Positions 15,853-21,695 of a stretch of DNA of 25,312 nt are shown piece after piece. How positions within the stretch are numbered: the first letter of the stretch is position 1; the number at the start of each line of letters is the position of its first letter. The DNA comes from JACQCF01 sp043742785 (GTDB lineage Bacteria > Omnitrophota > Gorgyraeia > Zapsychrales > Fredricksoniimonadaceae): positions 1 to 25,312 of the forward strand of contig JAYTXU010000010.1 in NCBI GenBank assembly GCA_043742785.1, given 5' to 3'. The notes beneath the pieces were generated by a model that had not been told where the DNA came from, did not search any database, and saw nothing but the letters and a program-made list of their open reading frames with translations. The translations under genes were made by a program, and so were the position numbers.

Positions 15853-16860
15853 TTACAAGTGCTTAAAGAGTTTGGTCAATCTTGATGTATCCCAAATGAG
15901 ATGACTTATCCCAGCAGACAATTTAACTTCAAGCCCCATAGCTCTTAGCTCTCTAGCAATCGTTTTATTATCTTTGATGTCTGGCAGGTTTTCTTTAATC
16001 TCTTTGAGTTGTAGCTTTTCGTTTCTTACTTGTGATGACATACCTTTAAGCACATTAATAATCTGTGGCTGAATCCCAGTAAGAATGATTTCTTTATTAT
16101 TCTTGCTAATTTTCTTATGGTCATTTCTATTAACTTGACTAAAAATTTCAGTTTCAATGTTATCTGTACTACCATCAGATAAGTACCTACCTAGATTAAG
16201 AACACCTTCACGTAAATTATTATTTGAAGACTTGGCTATAGCCAATAAATCCTTTTCTGATATTTCTAATTTCTCCTTCTGAGCTATTTCTTTTAAACGG
16301 TTTACTATCTTTTCGTTTGAAATACCTCCTAAATAAAATTTCTGACAACGAGTTAAAACACCAGCAGGTATATTTTGTATATCAGTAGTTGCAAGTAACC
16401 AAAATGCTTGATTAAAAGGCTGTTCAAGAGGTTTTAATAAACAGTTCCAAGCCTCGGTCGTAAGCATCTGACATTCATCTAAGAATGCCCCTCGATATAC
16501 TCCCCCTCCCAAAGGAAGCATACATCTCAACCATCCTGATACGTTGCGAACATCGTCAATCCCTCTTTTATCCGCCGCATTAATTTCAAATAAAGAACCA
16601 TAAGGCTCCTTACAAGAGATGCATTTTTCACAGGGATTCCCGTCAGGCGTAATACTTATACAATTTAAGGCTTTAAAAAATAATTTTGCTACTGTAGTCT
16701 TACCAACACCGGATGGACCATAAAACAAATATGCGTTCGACAAACCTTTCTTGGTCAAGACTTGATTTCTTAAAGAATTTACCACTTTACCCTGACCTTT
16801 GATATCTTCCCATGTAGTTGGTCGATAAATAAGAGCCAAATCCTTATCTTCAATAGACAT
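15853..16860 (-). CDS. DnaX-like clamp-loader ATPase encoded by the element
   Basis: The protein has 335 residues and resembles the AAA+ part of DNA polymerase III gamma/tau. It has LIYRPTTWEDIKGQ (10-23), Walker A GPSGVGKTT (48-56), a four-cysteine zinc module (Cys67, Cys77, Cys80, Cys83), Walker B FLDECQML (126-133, DECQ in place of the usual DEVH/DEAH), sensor-1 LATTD, and the arginine-finger motif TRCQKF (170-175). It lacks the long tau C-terminus that binds polymerase and helicase. It could load a clamp for element replication or replace a host subunit; which one is unknown. The upstream neighbour is the secreted-protein gene, separated by a terminator. Confidence 0.8.
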   Translation of the reverse strand: MSIEDKDLALIYRPTTWEDIKGQGKVVNSLRNQVLTKKGLSNAYLFYGPSGVGKTTVAKLFFKALNCISITPDGNPCEKCISCKEPYGSLFEINAADKRGIDDVRNVSGWLRCMLPLGGGVYRGAFLDECQMLTTEAWNCLLKPLEQPFNQAFWLLATTDIQNIPAGVLTRCQKFYLGGISNEKIVNRLKEIAQKEKLEISEKDLLAIAKSSNNNLREGVLNLGRYLSDGSTDNIETEIFSQVNRNDHKKISKNNKEIILTGIQPQIINVLKGMSSQVRNEKLQLKEIKENLPDIKDNKTIARELRAMGLEVKLSAGISHLIWDTSRLTKLFKHL

Positions 16861-16888
16861 TTAATCTCCTTTTTGGGTATAGTACCAC

Positions 16889-16926
16889 AAAATAAAAAAC
16901 CAGCCAATGAACGAATCAATGGCTGG
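16889..16926 (-). terminator. Rho-independent terminator after the secreted-protein gene
   Basis: On the minus strand a hairpin (CCAGCCA with TGGCTGG, 16900-16926, extended by further pairs across one mismatch) is followed by TTTTTTATTTTG. It separates the gene at 16997-17845 from the DnaX-like gene, whose ATG at 16860 is preceded by AGGAG. Confidence 0.75.
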
Positions 16927-16996
16927 TAAATTAAGCTCTGCTAAATTATTAAATTTCTAACTACATGCACCGTAGATTTCATCGTACAAGGGCTCG

Positions 16997-17845
16997 TTAG
17001 CGACTTTCACTTTCTCCCATATAACCTTTATACCGCATTGTTGAATGTACCCCTCGTGATGAATAATCATTCGTTAATGACCTGCTATCTTGATAAGAAG
17101 TCAAAACATCACCGTCAAAATATAAATATAAACTATTGCCGTAAACCCATTGCTCTTGATTTGAACCACCATAATTGTCTTGATTTACCTTGTCAGGCCT
17201 TCCTTCCATTTGAATAACATCTTCCTTAGACATGCCTGGGATGAGCGTACCATTCTTTTGTCCATCTCTGATTTTCACATACAATTCCCATTTTCTTTGT
17301 GCTATTTCTTCTGTCCTCTGTGTAACAAAATTAACTCTACTTACATAAAGCCCATTAGAATTCTGATTTAAATCGGCTACTAGCTTTTCTTTGGCCTCAG
17401 CATATAATGTCAACGCTTGTTCATACAAATTAATACTCATAGTACGAGTCTCAAGTAATTGCTCAGCCTTTAGAGCATCAATTCTCGCTTCTTCATAATT
17501 CTGAGTCGAAACGACACTTTGGGTGTTTACGCTACTCGTCCTAACTTTTTCCAATCCATTCTTACCATCTATAGTCTTATTTTTTCTCTCCGTCTGACTC
17601 AAATGCTTAACCAAATAATTACCATCCCCAGTATTCAATTTGACAAAATCAGAGGCAATTTCTTCTATCTTGTACCCCTCGATTTCATCCCCCTTCTTAA
17701 CCAGTTTTCCATTAACTACTGCCATAAATTCACCACCTGTAATAATGCCAGTAACTTCTATATTCGGCTCCGCTAGACAATTAATAATCAATAACTGATT
17801 TATTAAAAGCATCTCTAAAATCATTAGCAACTTTTTAATCTTCAT
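16997..17845 (-). CDS. Exported protein with GspB/GspC-like and SmpA/BamE-like segments
   Basis: The protein has 282 residues. A hydrophobic signal segment (about 5-24, ending CLAEPN) directs export; the Cys there might be lipidated, but the motif is not a clear lipobox. Residues about 28-83 (VTGIITGGEFMAVVNGKLVK, GDEIEGYKI, ASDFVKL) look like the periplasmic GspB/GspC-type domain of type II secretion or pilus systems. A helical region follows (about 115-185), then a GMSKEDVIQMEGRPDKV segment (about 204-218) with WVYGNSLYLYFDGDVL, as in SmpA/BamE-type domains. Two operator-like dyads and a promoter lie upstream (17901-17964). No secretion genes are nearby, so it is probably element cargo. Confidence 0.6.
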   Translation of the reverse strand: MKIKKLLMILEMLLINQLLIINCLAEPNIEVTGIITGGEFMAVVNGKLVKKGDEIEGYKIEEIASDFVKLNTGDGNYLVKHLSQTERKNKTIDGKNGLEKVRTSSVNTQSVVSTQNYEEARIDALKAEQLLETRTMSINLYEQALTLYAEAKEKLVADLNQNSNGLYVSRVNFVTQRTEEIAQRKWELYVKIRDGQKNGTLIPGMSKEDVIQMEGRPDKVNQDNYGGSNQEQWVYGNSLYLYFDGDVLTSYQDSRSLTNDYSSRGVHSTMRYKGYMGESESR

Positions 17846-17900
17846 GCCTTGCTCTCTACTTTAATTACCATATTGAGATTGATTAAATTCACTCAAACAG

Positions 17901-17929
17901 ATGGTATCACCGCATAAAGTAGGTGTAAA
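17901..17929 (-). promoter_or_regulatory. Predicted promoter of the exported-protein gene
   Basis: On the minus strand, TTTACA (17924-17929) and TACCAT (17901-17906) are 17 bases apart, 56 bases before the ATG at 17845. One of the twin operator dyads (17906-17926) occupies the spacer, so the adjacent XRE protein is a likely repressor. Confidence 0.5.
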
Positions 17930-17964
17930 TGGAATTGTTGACAATCACCGACTATTGTAGGTGT
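17906..17964. promoter_or_regulatory. Twin operator-like dyads between divergent genes
   Basis: The pattern ATCACCG-N6-GTAGGTGT occurs at 17906-17926 and again at 17944-17964, exactly 38 bases apart. Each copy is an imperfect dyad with CACC and GGTG half-sites. They lie between the exported-protein gene (minus) and the XRE gene (plus), the standard position for a phage-type repressor switch. Confidence 0.6.
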
Positions 17965-17999
17965 TTGAAACTAGTAGTTTGTTAGAAAATGTATGTATT

Positions 18000-18212
18000 A
18001 TGAAGGATATTAATCGTGGATTTGGTAAGCACCTGCGGGCATTGCGTAAAAAACACAAACTTACACAGGAACAACTTGCTCAATTGTCTGAAGTAGACTA
18101 CAAGTACATTCAACGCTTGGAAGGCAAAGAACCTTCTTCCCCATCTCTAAACATCATCGAAAAACTCTCCAAAGCCTTCAAAATTAGCCCTGCTAAATTG
18201 TTAGATTTTTAA
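18000..18212 (+). CDS. XRE-family HTH repressor
   Basis: This is the only plus-strand gene I support. The 70-residue protein is almost entirely a cro/cI-type helix-turn-helix: FGKHLRALRKKHKLTQEQLA, SEVDYKYIQRLEGKE, LNIIEKLSKAFKISPAKLL. It has no C-terminal dimerisation or peptidase domain, so it is not a LexA-type repressor cleaved after DNA damage. The frame also permits GTG at 17961, but that would lie inside the second operator dyad and adds no domain residues, so I choose ATG at 18000. The end overlaps the convergent gene at 18201 by 12 bases. It probably binds the twin dyads and represses itself and the exported-protein gene. Confidence 0.8.
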   Translation: MKDINRGFGKHLRALRKKHKLTQEQLAQLSEVDYKYIQRLEGKEPSSPSLNIIEKLSKAFKISPAKLLDF

Positions 18213-18689
18213 TGCTACTTTTTTTCCTTTGGGAGTAAGAGCGTGACTTCCCTCTCCCAATACATCATAATTTTGAAAAATAAGCTCAACTTGTTCTAAC
18301 TCATCAAACGCCGCTTCTATTTCCACTCTAGTGTGAGATAAAGAATGCATCATATATTCATCAGCAAAATCAGTGGTATCACTTTTTATACATTGTTTTA
18401 AAATATTTTTGGCGACTTCTGAAAGGACGTGAGAAGATTCTCTCGGCATACTAACCATTCTCAATTCAGATTCTATTGTTGCTATGCGATTCTTTAACTC
18501 AGCATTTTCCTCTTTTAAAGCATTGTTCTTTTCTTTTAAAAGTTCATTACTTTCTTTTAATGCCTCATTGTTATTAGATAATTGTTCGATGTTCTTATTT
18601 TGCATTTCATAAGCATTTTGTAAAAATTCAAAACTAGCAGCATCTAAAACCTTACCTTTTATTGTGCTTAGAATTCCAACTATATTCAT
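18201..18689 (-). CDS. Coiled-coil protein with C-terminal winged-helix-like domain
   Basis: The protein has 162 residues. Residues about 25-78 are a coiled coil with four clean heptads (41-68) of the form N-x-x-L-K-E-x. The C-terminal 75 residues (VLSEVAKNILKQCI, then FDELEQVELIFQN and ALTPKGKKVALKI) look like a winged-helix domain of the type found at the end of some antiviral or regulatory proteins. It directly follows the 270-residue gene (TAA then ATG, no gap) and has GAGAGGAAG upstream, so the two are coupled. No family name can be given. It might sense a partner or bind DNA. Confidence 0.6.
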   Translation of the reverse strand: MNIVGILSTIKGKVLDAASFEFLQNAYEMQNKNIEQLSNNNEALKESNELLKEKNNALKEENAELKNRIATIESELRMVSMPRESSHVLSEVAKNILKQCIKSDTTDFADEYMMHSLSHTRVEIEAAFDELEQVELIFQNYDVLGEGSHALTPKGKKVALKI

Positions 18690-19502
18690 TTATACTTCCT
18701 CTCTTAAGGGATATTTCTTCATATAAGCACCGAGATGGTTTCTATATAACTCAATTTTCCTCTCAATTTCTGATAATTTTGTACCAGCTTGCTTCTTAAA
18801 TATTTCATGCCAAAACACCAAAAAAATCTTAAAGTAGCCGAACATCAATGCGCCATACCATCTTTTGTAGTCATCTTCAGTGTCTTCATAATCAAAATAC
18901 TTACCTTCAAGCCTCAATGATTCCTTATTAAGTTCATATCTATGCATTATGCCTAAAGCATCCGAATGAGCGTAAATACTACAAAACTCATGCATTTTTG
19001 GTAAATGTTCTGCTAAAGGAAAATTAGCTATGTCATTCTTAATTGTTCTTTTAATATTTTGAAATATTTTATTCCATTCAGGATTTTCATCATTAAGTCC
19101 TCCATTAACCTTGCTTAAATAGACACTTGTTTTATTAGGATTCTTTAATAGATAATAAGCTGTAAAAGTACTATCAATGGCGCATCTTAAACTATTGAAT
19201 GATTTCGAACTTAGTAAACGTAAAAACGAGACCGATGCCAAATAGAATTCTCTATGTACATTAGTATATAGAAACGCTGGAATCTTTAAATTAGGGTCAT
19301 TTATTGGATTCAATTCAAAGCAAGATTTATACAATTCATCCAAGGATTGAATAAAATATACGTCTTGCCCAAAGTTAGCTAAACTCTTTAATAAATTTTC
19401 TTCTTCTATGCTTGTGTAATGAAAGAAGTCTCTTAACTCATTTGTTGGCATATTTATCTTTTCTTTTGTTCTCCATAGTCCTACCTTTTGTATGCGTAAC
19501 AT
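18690..19502 (-). CDS. All-helical protein of unknown function, first gene of a two-gene cassette
   Basis: The protein has up to 270 residues, is soluble and predicted all-helical. I do not recognise it firmly. The central part (FNSLRCAIDSTFTAYYLL, then a YLSKVNG segment, later FCSIYAHSDA) vaguely resembles DUF5677/HEPN-like helical proteins, but a clear R-x4-6-H nuclease motif is absent. ATG at 19451 (MPTNELRDFF) is an alternative start, since neither start has a good ribosome site. It lies next to attR, a place where integrative elements often carry cargo such as defence genes. It is coupled to the coiled-coil gene after it. Confidence 0.55.
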   Translation of the reverse strand: MLRIQKVGLWRTKEKINMPTNELRDFFHYTSIEEENLLKSLANFGQDVYFIQSLDELYKSCFELNPINDPNLKIPAFLYTNVHREFYLASVSFLRLLSSKSFNSLRCAIDSTFTAYYLLKNPNKTSVYLSKVNGGLNDENPEWNKIFQNIKRTIKNDIANFPLAEHLPKMHEFCSIYAHSDALGIMHRYELNKESLRLEGKYFDYEDTEDDYKRWYGALMFGYFKIFLVFWHEIFKKQAGTKLSEIERKIELYRNHLGAYMKKYPLREEV

Positions 19503-19612
19503 TATGGTGTTAGTTCTTCATCTTGTCAAATTTACTCAGACTCATAGCCTCCAACAGTAGATGGTCTATCCACATCCTCGCATGGTCTCTCAAAACTTGA
19601 CCAGCCCTGCCT

Positions 19613-19640
19613 TGTGTCATCTGTGTGTCATCTTGTGTCA
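19613..19640 (+). repeat. Arm-type-like direct repeats at the right end of element 1
   Basis: TGTGTCA occurs three times, at 19613-19619, 19624-19630 and 19634-19640, with starts 11 and 10 bases apart. The cluster lies in non-coding DNA about 106 bases inside the att core. The same heptamer flanks the other att site. Confidence 0.55.
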
Positions 19641-19674
19641 ATTCTTAAAGAACTAATACAAACCATCTATAAAC

Positions 19675-19703
19675 AGAAAAATCTTCCCATCGACGGGAAG
19701 ATT
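19675..19703 (-). terminator. Rho-independent terminator just inside attR
   Basis: A perfect 9-bp stem (AATCTTCCC and GGGAAGATT, 19680-19703) with a six-base loop is followed on the minus strand by TTTTTCTG. It would stop transcripts coming from the second integrase and across the displaced tRNA fragment before they enter element 1. Confidence 0.7.
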
Positions 19704-19746
19704 CATATTCACATAATTACAATTAACTACAAATAAGACCTGGAGC

Positions 19747-19790
19747 GATTACAAATCAGCTGCTCTACCAACTGAGCTAAGCCAGCAAAA
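19747..19790. repeat. attR, 44-bp core direct repeat (displaced tRNA-Thr 5' half)
   Basis: This is the second copy of the 44-bp core. It has the tRNA 5' end, D-arm and anticodon loop, but then departs from the tRNA sequence, so it is not a functional tRNA gene. It separates element 1 from the second integrase region. It could be the right end of element 1 and at the same time the left end of a second element. Confidence 0.9.
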
Positions 19791-19796
19791 CTTCAT

Positions 19797-19841
19797 AACC
19801 TATTAGATTCTTTACGTTTACACCAACTGCCATAATAGGTT
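19797..19841. repeat. Inverted repeat beside attR
   Basis: AACCTATTA (19797-19805) and TAATAGGTT (19833-19841) are perfect inverted copies separated by 27 bases, just outside the att core. It may bind the second integrase or excisionase. There is no T-run, so it is not a terminator. Confidence 0.4.
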
Positions 19842-19860
19842 TTACTTATCAAAAGAACGT

Positions 19861-19881
19861 TTGTGCTAAATTTGTGCTAAA
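19861..19881 (+). repeat. Arm-type-like repeats of the second integrase
   Basis: TTGTGCTAAA occurs at 19861-19870 and 19872-19881, 11 bases apart, between attR and the second integrase stop. It begins 71 bases from the core, almost the same distance as the TGTGTCA pair in element 1, but with a different sequence. Confidence 0.5.
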
Positions 19882-19887
19882 ACTTAT

Positions 19888-20967
19888 TTAATGCTTGTTA
19901 AATATCTCTTCGTTGAATTTCGAATTATACAATATATTATCTTTTTGTATATCGATTTTTTCAATTGCTTCTGTCAACTCATCTGAACCCAAGTGAGCAT
20001 AGCGTTGGGTCATCTTAGGCGTTGTGTGTCCAAGGAGTATTTGAACCTTATACAGATTCACGTCCCTTCTGACGAGTGTTGAAGCAAAGGTATGCCGTAG
20101 GTCATGAAATTTAAAATCGCCAATCCCTGCTTTTCTTAACGCCGTTGCAAATGATTTTCTAATATTATGTAACGGCTTTTTTGTTTCAGGATTCACAAAA
20201 ATATAATCATGACCTAAATTCTTAGACACATCCCTCAAAGCTAAACGAAGAGTATTAGATAATGGAATAATTCTTGATCGTTGGGTCTTAGCCAAAGACT
20301 CATGAATAAAAATCTTTCCGTTATTAAAATCAACGTAATTGCTATTTGGGCTCTGCTTCCACTTTAAGTGAATAATCTCACCCCAACGCATTCCTGTTTT
20401 TAAAGCCGTCAGAACGATGATCCTCGTATGACCACTGCAAAAAGAAAGCAATCGCTCCTGCTCTTCATCAGTGAGCCAACGGCATCGCTGATTCTTCTCA
20501 GGAATAGCTTTAATGCCCTTCACTGGATTCATACCAAAGAACATTCCCCATTCAATGGCTCGGTTAAACATGGACTTAAGCATGGCATAATGTCGATTAA
20601 CCGTTGCCGGGGAAACTTTTTCCAGTCGTTTCGACAAATATTGCCGAATGCAAAGAGTGTTCATTTGCACTAAGGACTTACCTTTAAAATGATTCACAAG
20701 ATTCTTAATTACGCCGTTATGATTTCTAAGATTCAAGTTTTCTAACTTGACGTAATTATTGAGATACTCGAGAGCAAAATCTTCAAACAAGATATCTTTT
20801 GCTTTTTGTATATCGAAGTATTTCCCCTCGATAATTTGAGTCTCAATTTTCTTAAGAACATTTTCCGCTGTTTCTTTATACGGCGAGATAAGCTTCCTTA
20901 CCTGACGACCAGAGGGCTCAGCATAACTAATCCCCCATTTCTTACCACGTTTATAAGTAGTACCCAT
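19888..20967 (-). CDS. Second tyrosine recombinase (integrase)
   Basis: This 359-residue protein has an N-terminal arm-binding-like beta segment (GTTYKRGKKWGISYAEPSGR), a SAM-like core-binding domain (about 58-155), and a catalytic domain with Arg194 (TGMRWGE), a likely Lys227, His288 and Arg291 (HDLRH), His314 (LLGH) and Tyr323. All catalytic residues are present. It lacks the zinc ribbon of the element 1 integrase, but the two share the central region (VSPATVNR, NPVKGIK). The stop is 97 bases beyond the att repeat, and the gene points at it exactly like integrase 1 points at attL. It probably belongs to a second element at the same tRNA site, with the excisionase-like gene upstream. Confidence 0.93.
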   Translation of the reverse strand: MGTTYKRGKKWGISYAEPSGRQVRKLISPYKETAENVLKKIETQIIEGKYFDIQKAKDILFEDFALEYLNNYVKLENLNLRNHNGVIKNLVNHFKGKSLVQMNTLCIRQYLSKRLEKVSPATVNRHYAMLKSMFNRAIEWGMFFGMNPVKGIKAIPEKNQRCRWLTDEEQERLLSFCSGHTRIIVLTALKTGMRWGEIIHLKWKQSPNSNYVDFNNGKIFIHESLAKTQRSRIIPLSNTLRLALRDVSKNLGHDYIFVNPETKKPLHNIRKSFATALRKAGIGDFKFHDLRHTFASTLVRRDVNLYKVQILLGHTTPKMTQRYAHLGSDELTEAIEKIDIQKDNILYNSKFNEEIFNKH

Positions 20968-21009
20968 TTCAAGACCCCTTATTGTTCTTTTCTCCTTTCT
21001 TGTAAAGGG

Positions 21010-21029
21010 CCTGCCTGCCGGCAGGCAGG
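21010..21029. repeat. Perfect 20-bp GC-rich palindrome
   Basis: CCTGCCTGCCGGCAGGCAGG reads the same on both strands. It lies between the excisionase-like and second integrase genes in otherwise AT-rich DNA. Similar GC palindromes recur in genomes of several candidate phyla as I remember them; only one copy is seen here. Confidence 0.7.
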
Positions 21030-21094
21030 TCTACTACCAATAATTATGGATAGTATAAACCAACGAAAAGAGATTGCAATAGGATTGCTTCAAG

Positions 21095-21283
21095 CTAAAA
21101 CTGTACTATTCTTTGTTGTTTCTGATTCCATTGATTAATCTGTTCGATGTCAAAACGTATTCCACCATTTACTTTATTAAATGGAATCATTCCACAACGA
21201 ACCCATTTCCTTATGGCACTAGTACTAAAACCTAGATAAACAGCCACTTCTGGTACATTCAAAAATCTCTTCTCAATAAACAT
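21095..21283 (-). CDS. Excisionase-like MerR-type HTH protein
   Basis: This small protein has 62 residues. LNVPEVAVYLGFSTSAIRKW (8-27), then GMIPFNKVNGGIRFD and an IEQINQW helix, follow the helix-turn-helix plus wing pattern of the HTH_17/excisionase family. These proteins bend DNA at attachment sites and favour excision, or act as small regulators. ATG at 21283 has a GGGAGGGGG ribosome site five to six bases before it; the frame is open up to 21397, but those extra residues are not conserved-looking. It is 127 bases upstream of the second integrase, with a GC palindrome between them, and is probably co-transcribed with it. Confidence 0.8.
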   Translation of the reverse strand: MFIEKRFLNVPEVAVYLGFSTSAIRKWVRCGMIPFNKVNGGIRFDIEQINQWNQKQQRIVQF

Positions 21284-21303
21284 AGCCCCCTCCCTTCGTA
21301 GAC

Positions 21304-21340
21304 ATAAAAAATCCCTGCTGGCCATAATCGCCATACAGGG
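21304..21340 (-). terminator. Leader hairpin with T-run before the excisionase gene
   Basis: On the minus strand, CCCTG and TGGC pair with GCCA and CAGGG (21313-21340) around a small internal loop, followed by ATTTTTTAT. It lies between the promoter at 21501-21528 and the ATG at 21283, so it could attenuate the xis-int transcript. Confidence 0.5.
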
Positions 21341-21397
21341 CATTAAATTGATAAAATTAAAATTTAGAATCTTAATTCTCGGGGGAACAAGAACCAC

Positions 21398-21695
21398 AGA
21401 AAAACTCCTGTGTTAGATTCCAGAGTCATTTAATTTCTGTTAGGGGGGTCGAGAAATTAACGGGGGGAGTTAAAATTAAACCTAAAAAACAACTATTTAA
21501 ATAGTAGAAAAAGGTAAATTCTTGTCAACAATAATTTTTATATATCATCAATATATATTTTGATTTATTTTCAATATATTAAAAAATAATTTACTCCGAT
21601 CAGCAAAAAAATAACCAGAACAATAATTAGAACGATACACAAGAATAATGCTTTTTAAAAAACATAAATTTCCCATGATCCTGAATATTCTGAAA
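21398..21695. other. AT-rich gap with G tracts between the xis unit and the next genes
   Basis: No gene is visible. The gap holds the xis-int2 promoter and palindrome. Two G6 tracts (21443-21448 and 21462-21467) each follow a TTA-like context. A run of ATATAT/TCAATATAT repeats lies at about 21539-21585. The G tracts stand out in the AT-rich background but their role is unknown. Confidence 0.5.
21492..21528 (-). promoter_or_regulatory. Predicted promoter and overlapping operator of the xis-int2 unit
   Basis: On the minus strand a perfect TTGACA (21523-21528) and TACTAT (21501-21506) are 16 bases apart. A perfect 14-bp palindrome, ACTATTTAAATAGT (21492-21505), overlaps the -10 box and the start point, a typical repressor position. 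Confidence 0.6.

Larger units (their letters stand above)
12854..19790. mobile_element. 6.9-kb integrative element in tRNA-Thr
   Basis: The element is bounded by a 44-bp direct repeat covering the tRNA 5' half. Inside are a tyrosine integrase next to the left end, a RepO-like replication protein, a small unknown gene, iterons, a DnaX-like clamp-loader ATPase, and a secreted protein. It also carries an XRE repressor with twin operators and a two-gene unknown cassette next to the right end. Short TGTGTCA arm-like repeats occur near both ends. I see no capsid, terminase, portal, relaxase or transposase. The set suggests a plasmid- or satellite-like integrative element that can replicate when excised. 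Integration is directly supported by the repeat and the integrase; replication is inferred. Confidence 0.85.

Noticed and set aside
17961..18212. XRE protein starting at GTG 17961
   Set aside because: The start would lie within the second operator dyad, and the extra 13 residues add nothing to the HTH domain.
18690..19502. Firm call as a HEPN nuclease
   Set aside because: The expected R-x4-6-H motif is not clearly present, so the resemblance stays a hint only.
19747..19790. Possible second tRNA-Thr gene
   Set aside because: Only the 5' half through the anticodon loop is present; no 3' anticodon stem, T-arm or acceptor partner follows, so it is an attachment-site copy.
12854..19790. Complete prophage
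   Set aside because: No capsid, portal, terminase, tail or lysis genes are visible, and the unit is only 6.9 kb.
21284..21397. Longer N-terminus of the excisionase-like protein
   Set aside because: A strong ribosome site precedes ATG 21283, and the extension overlaps the leader hairpin.
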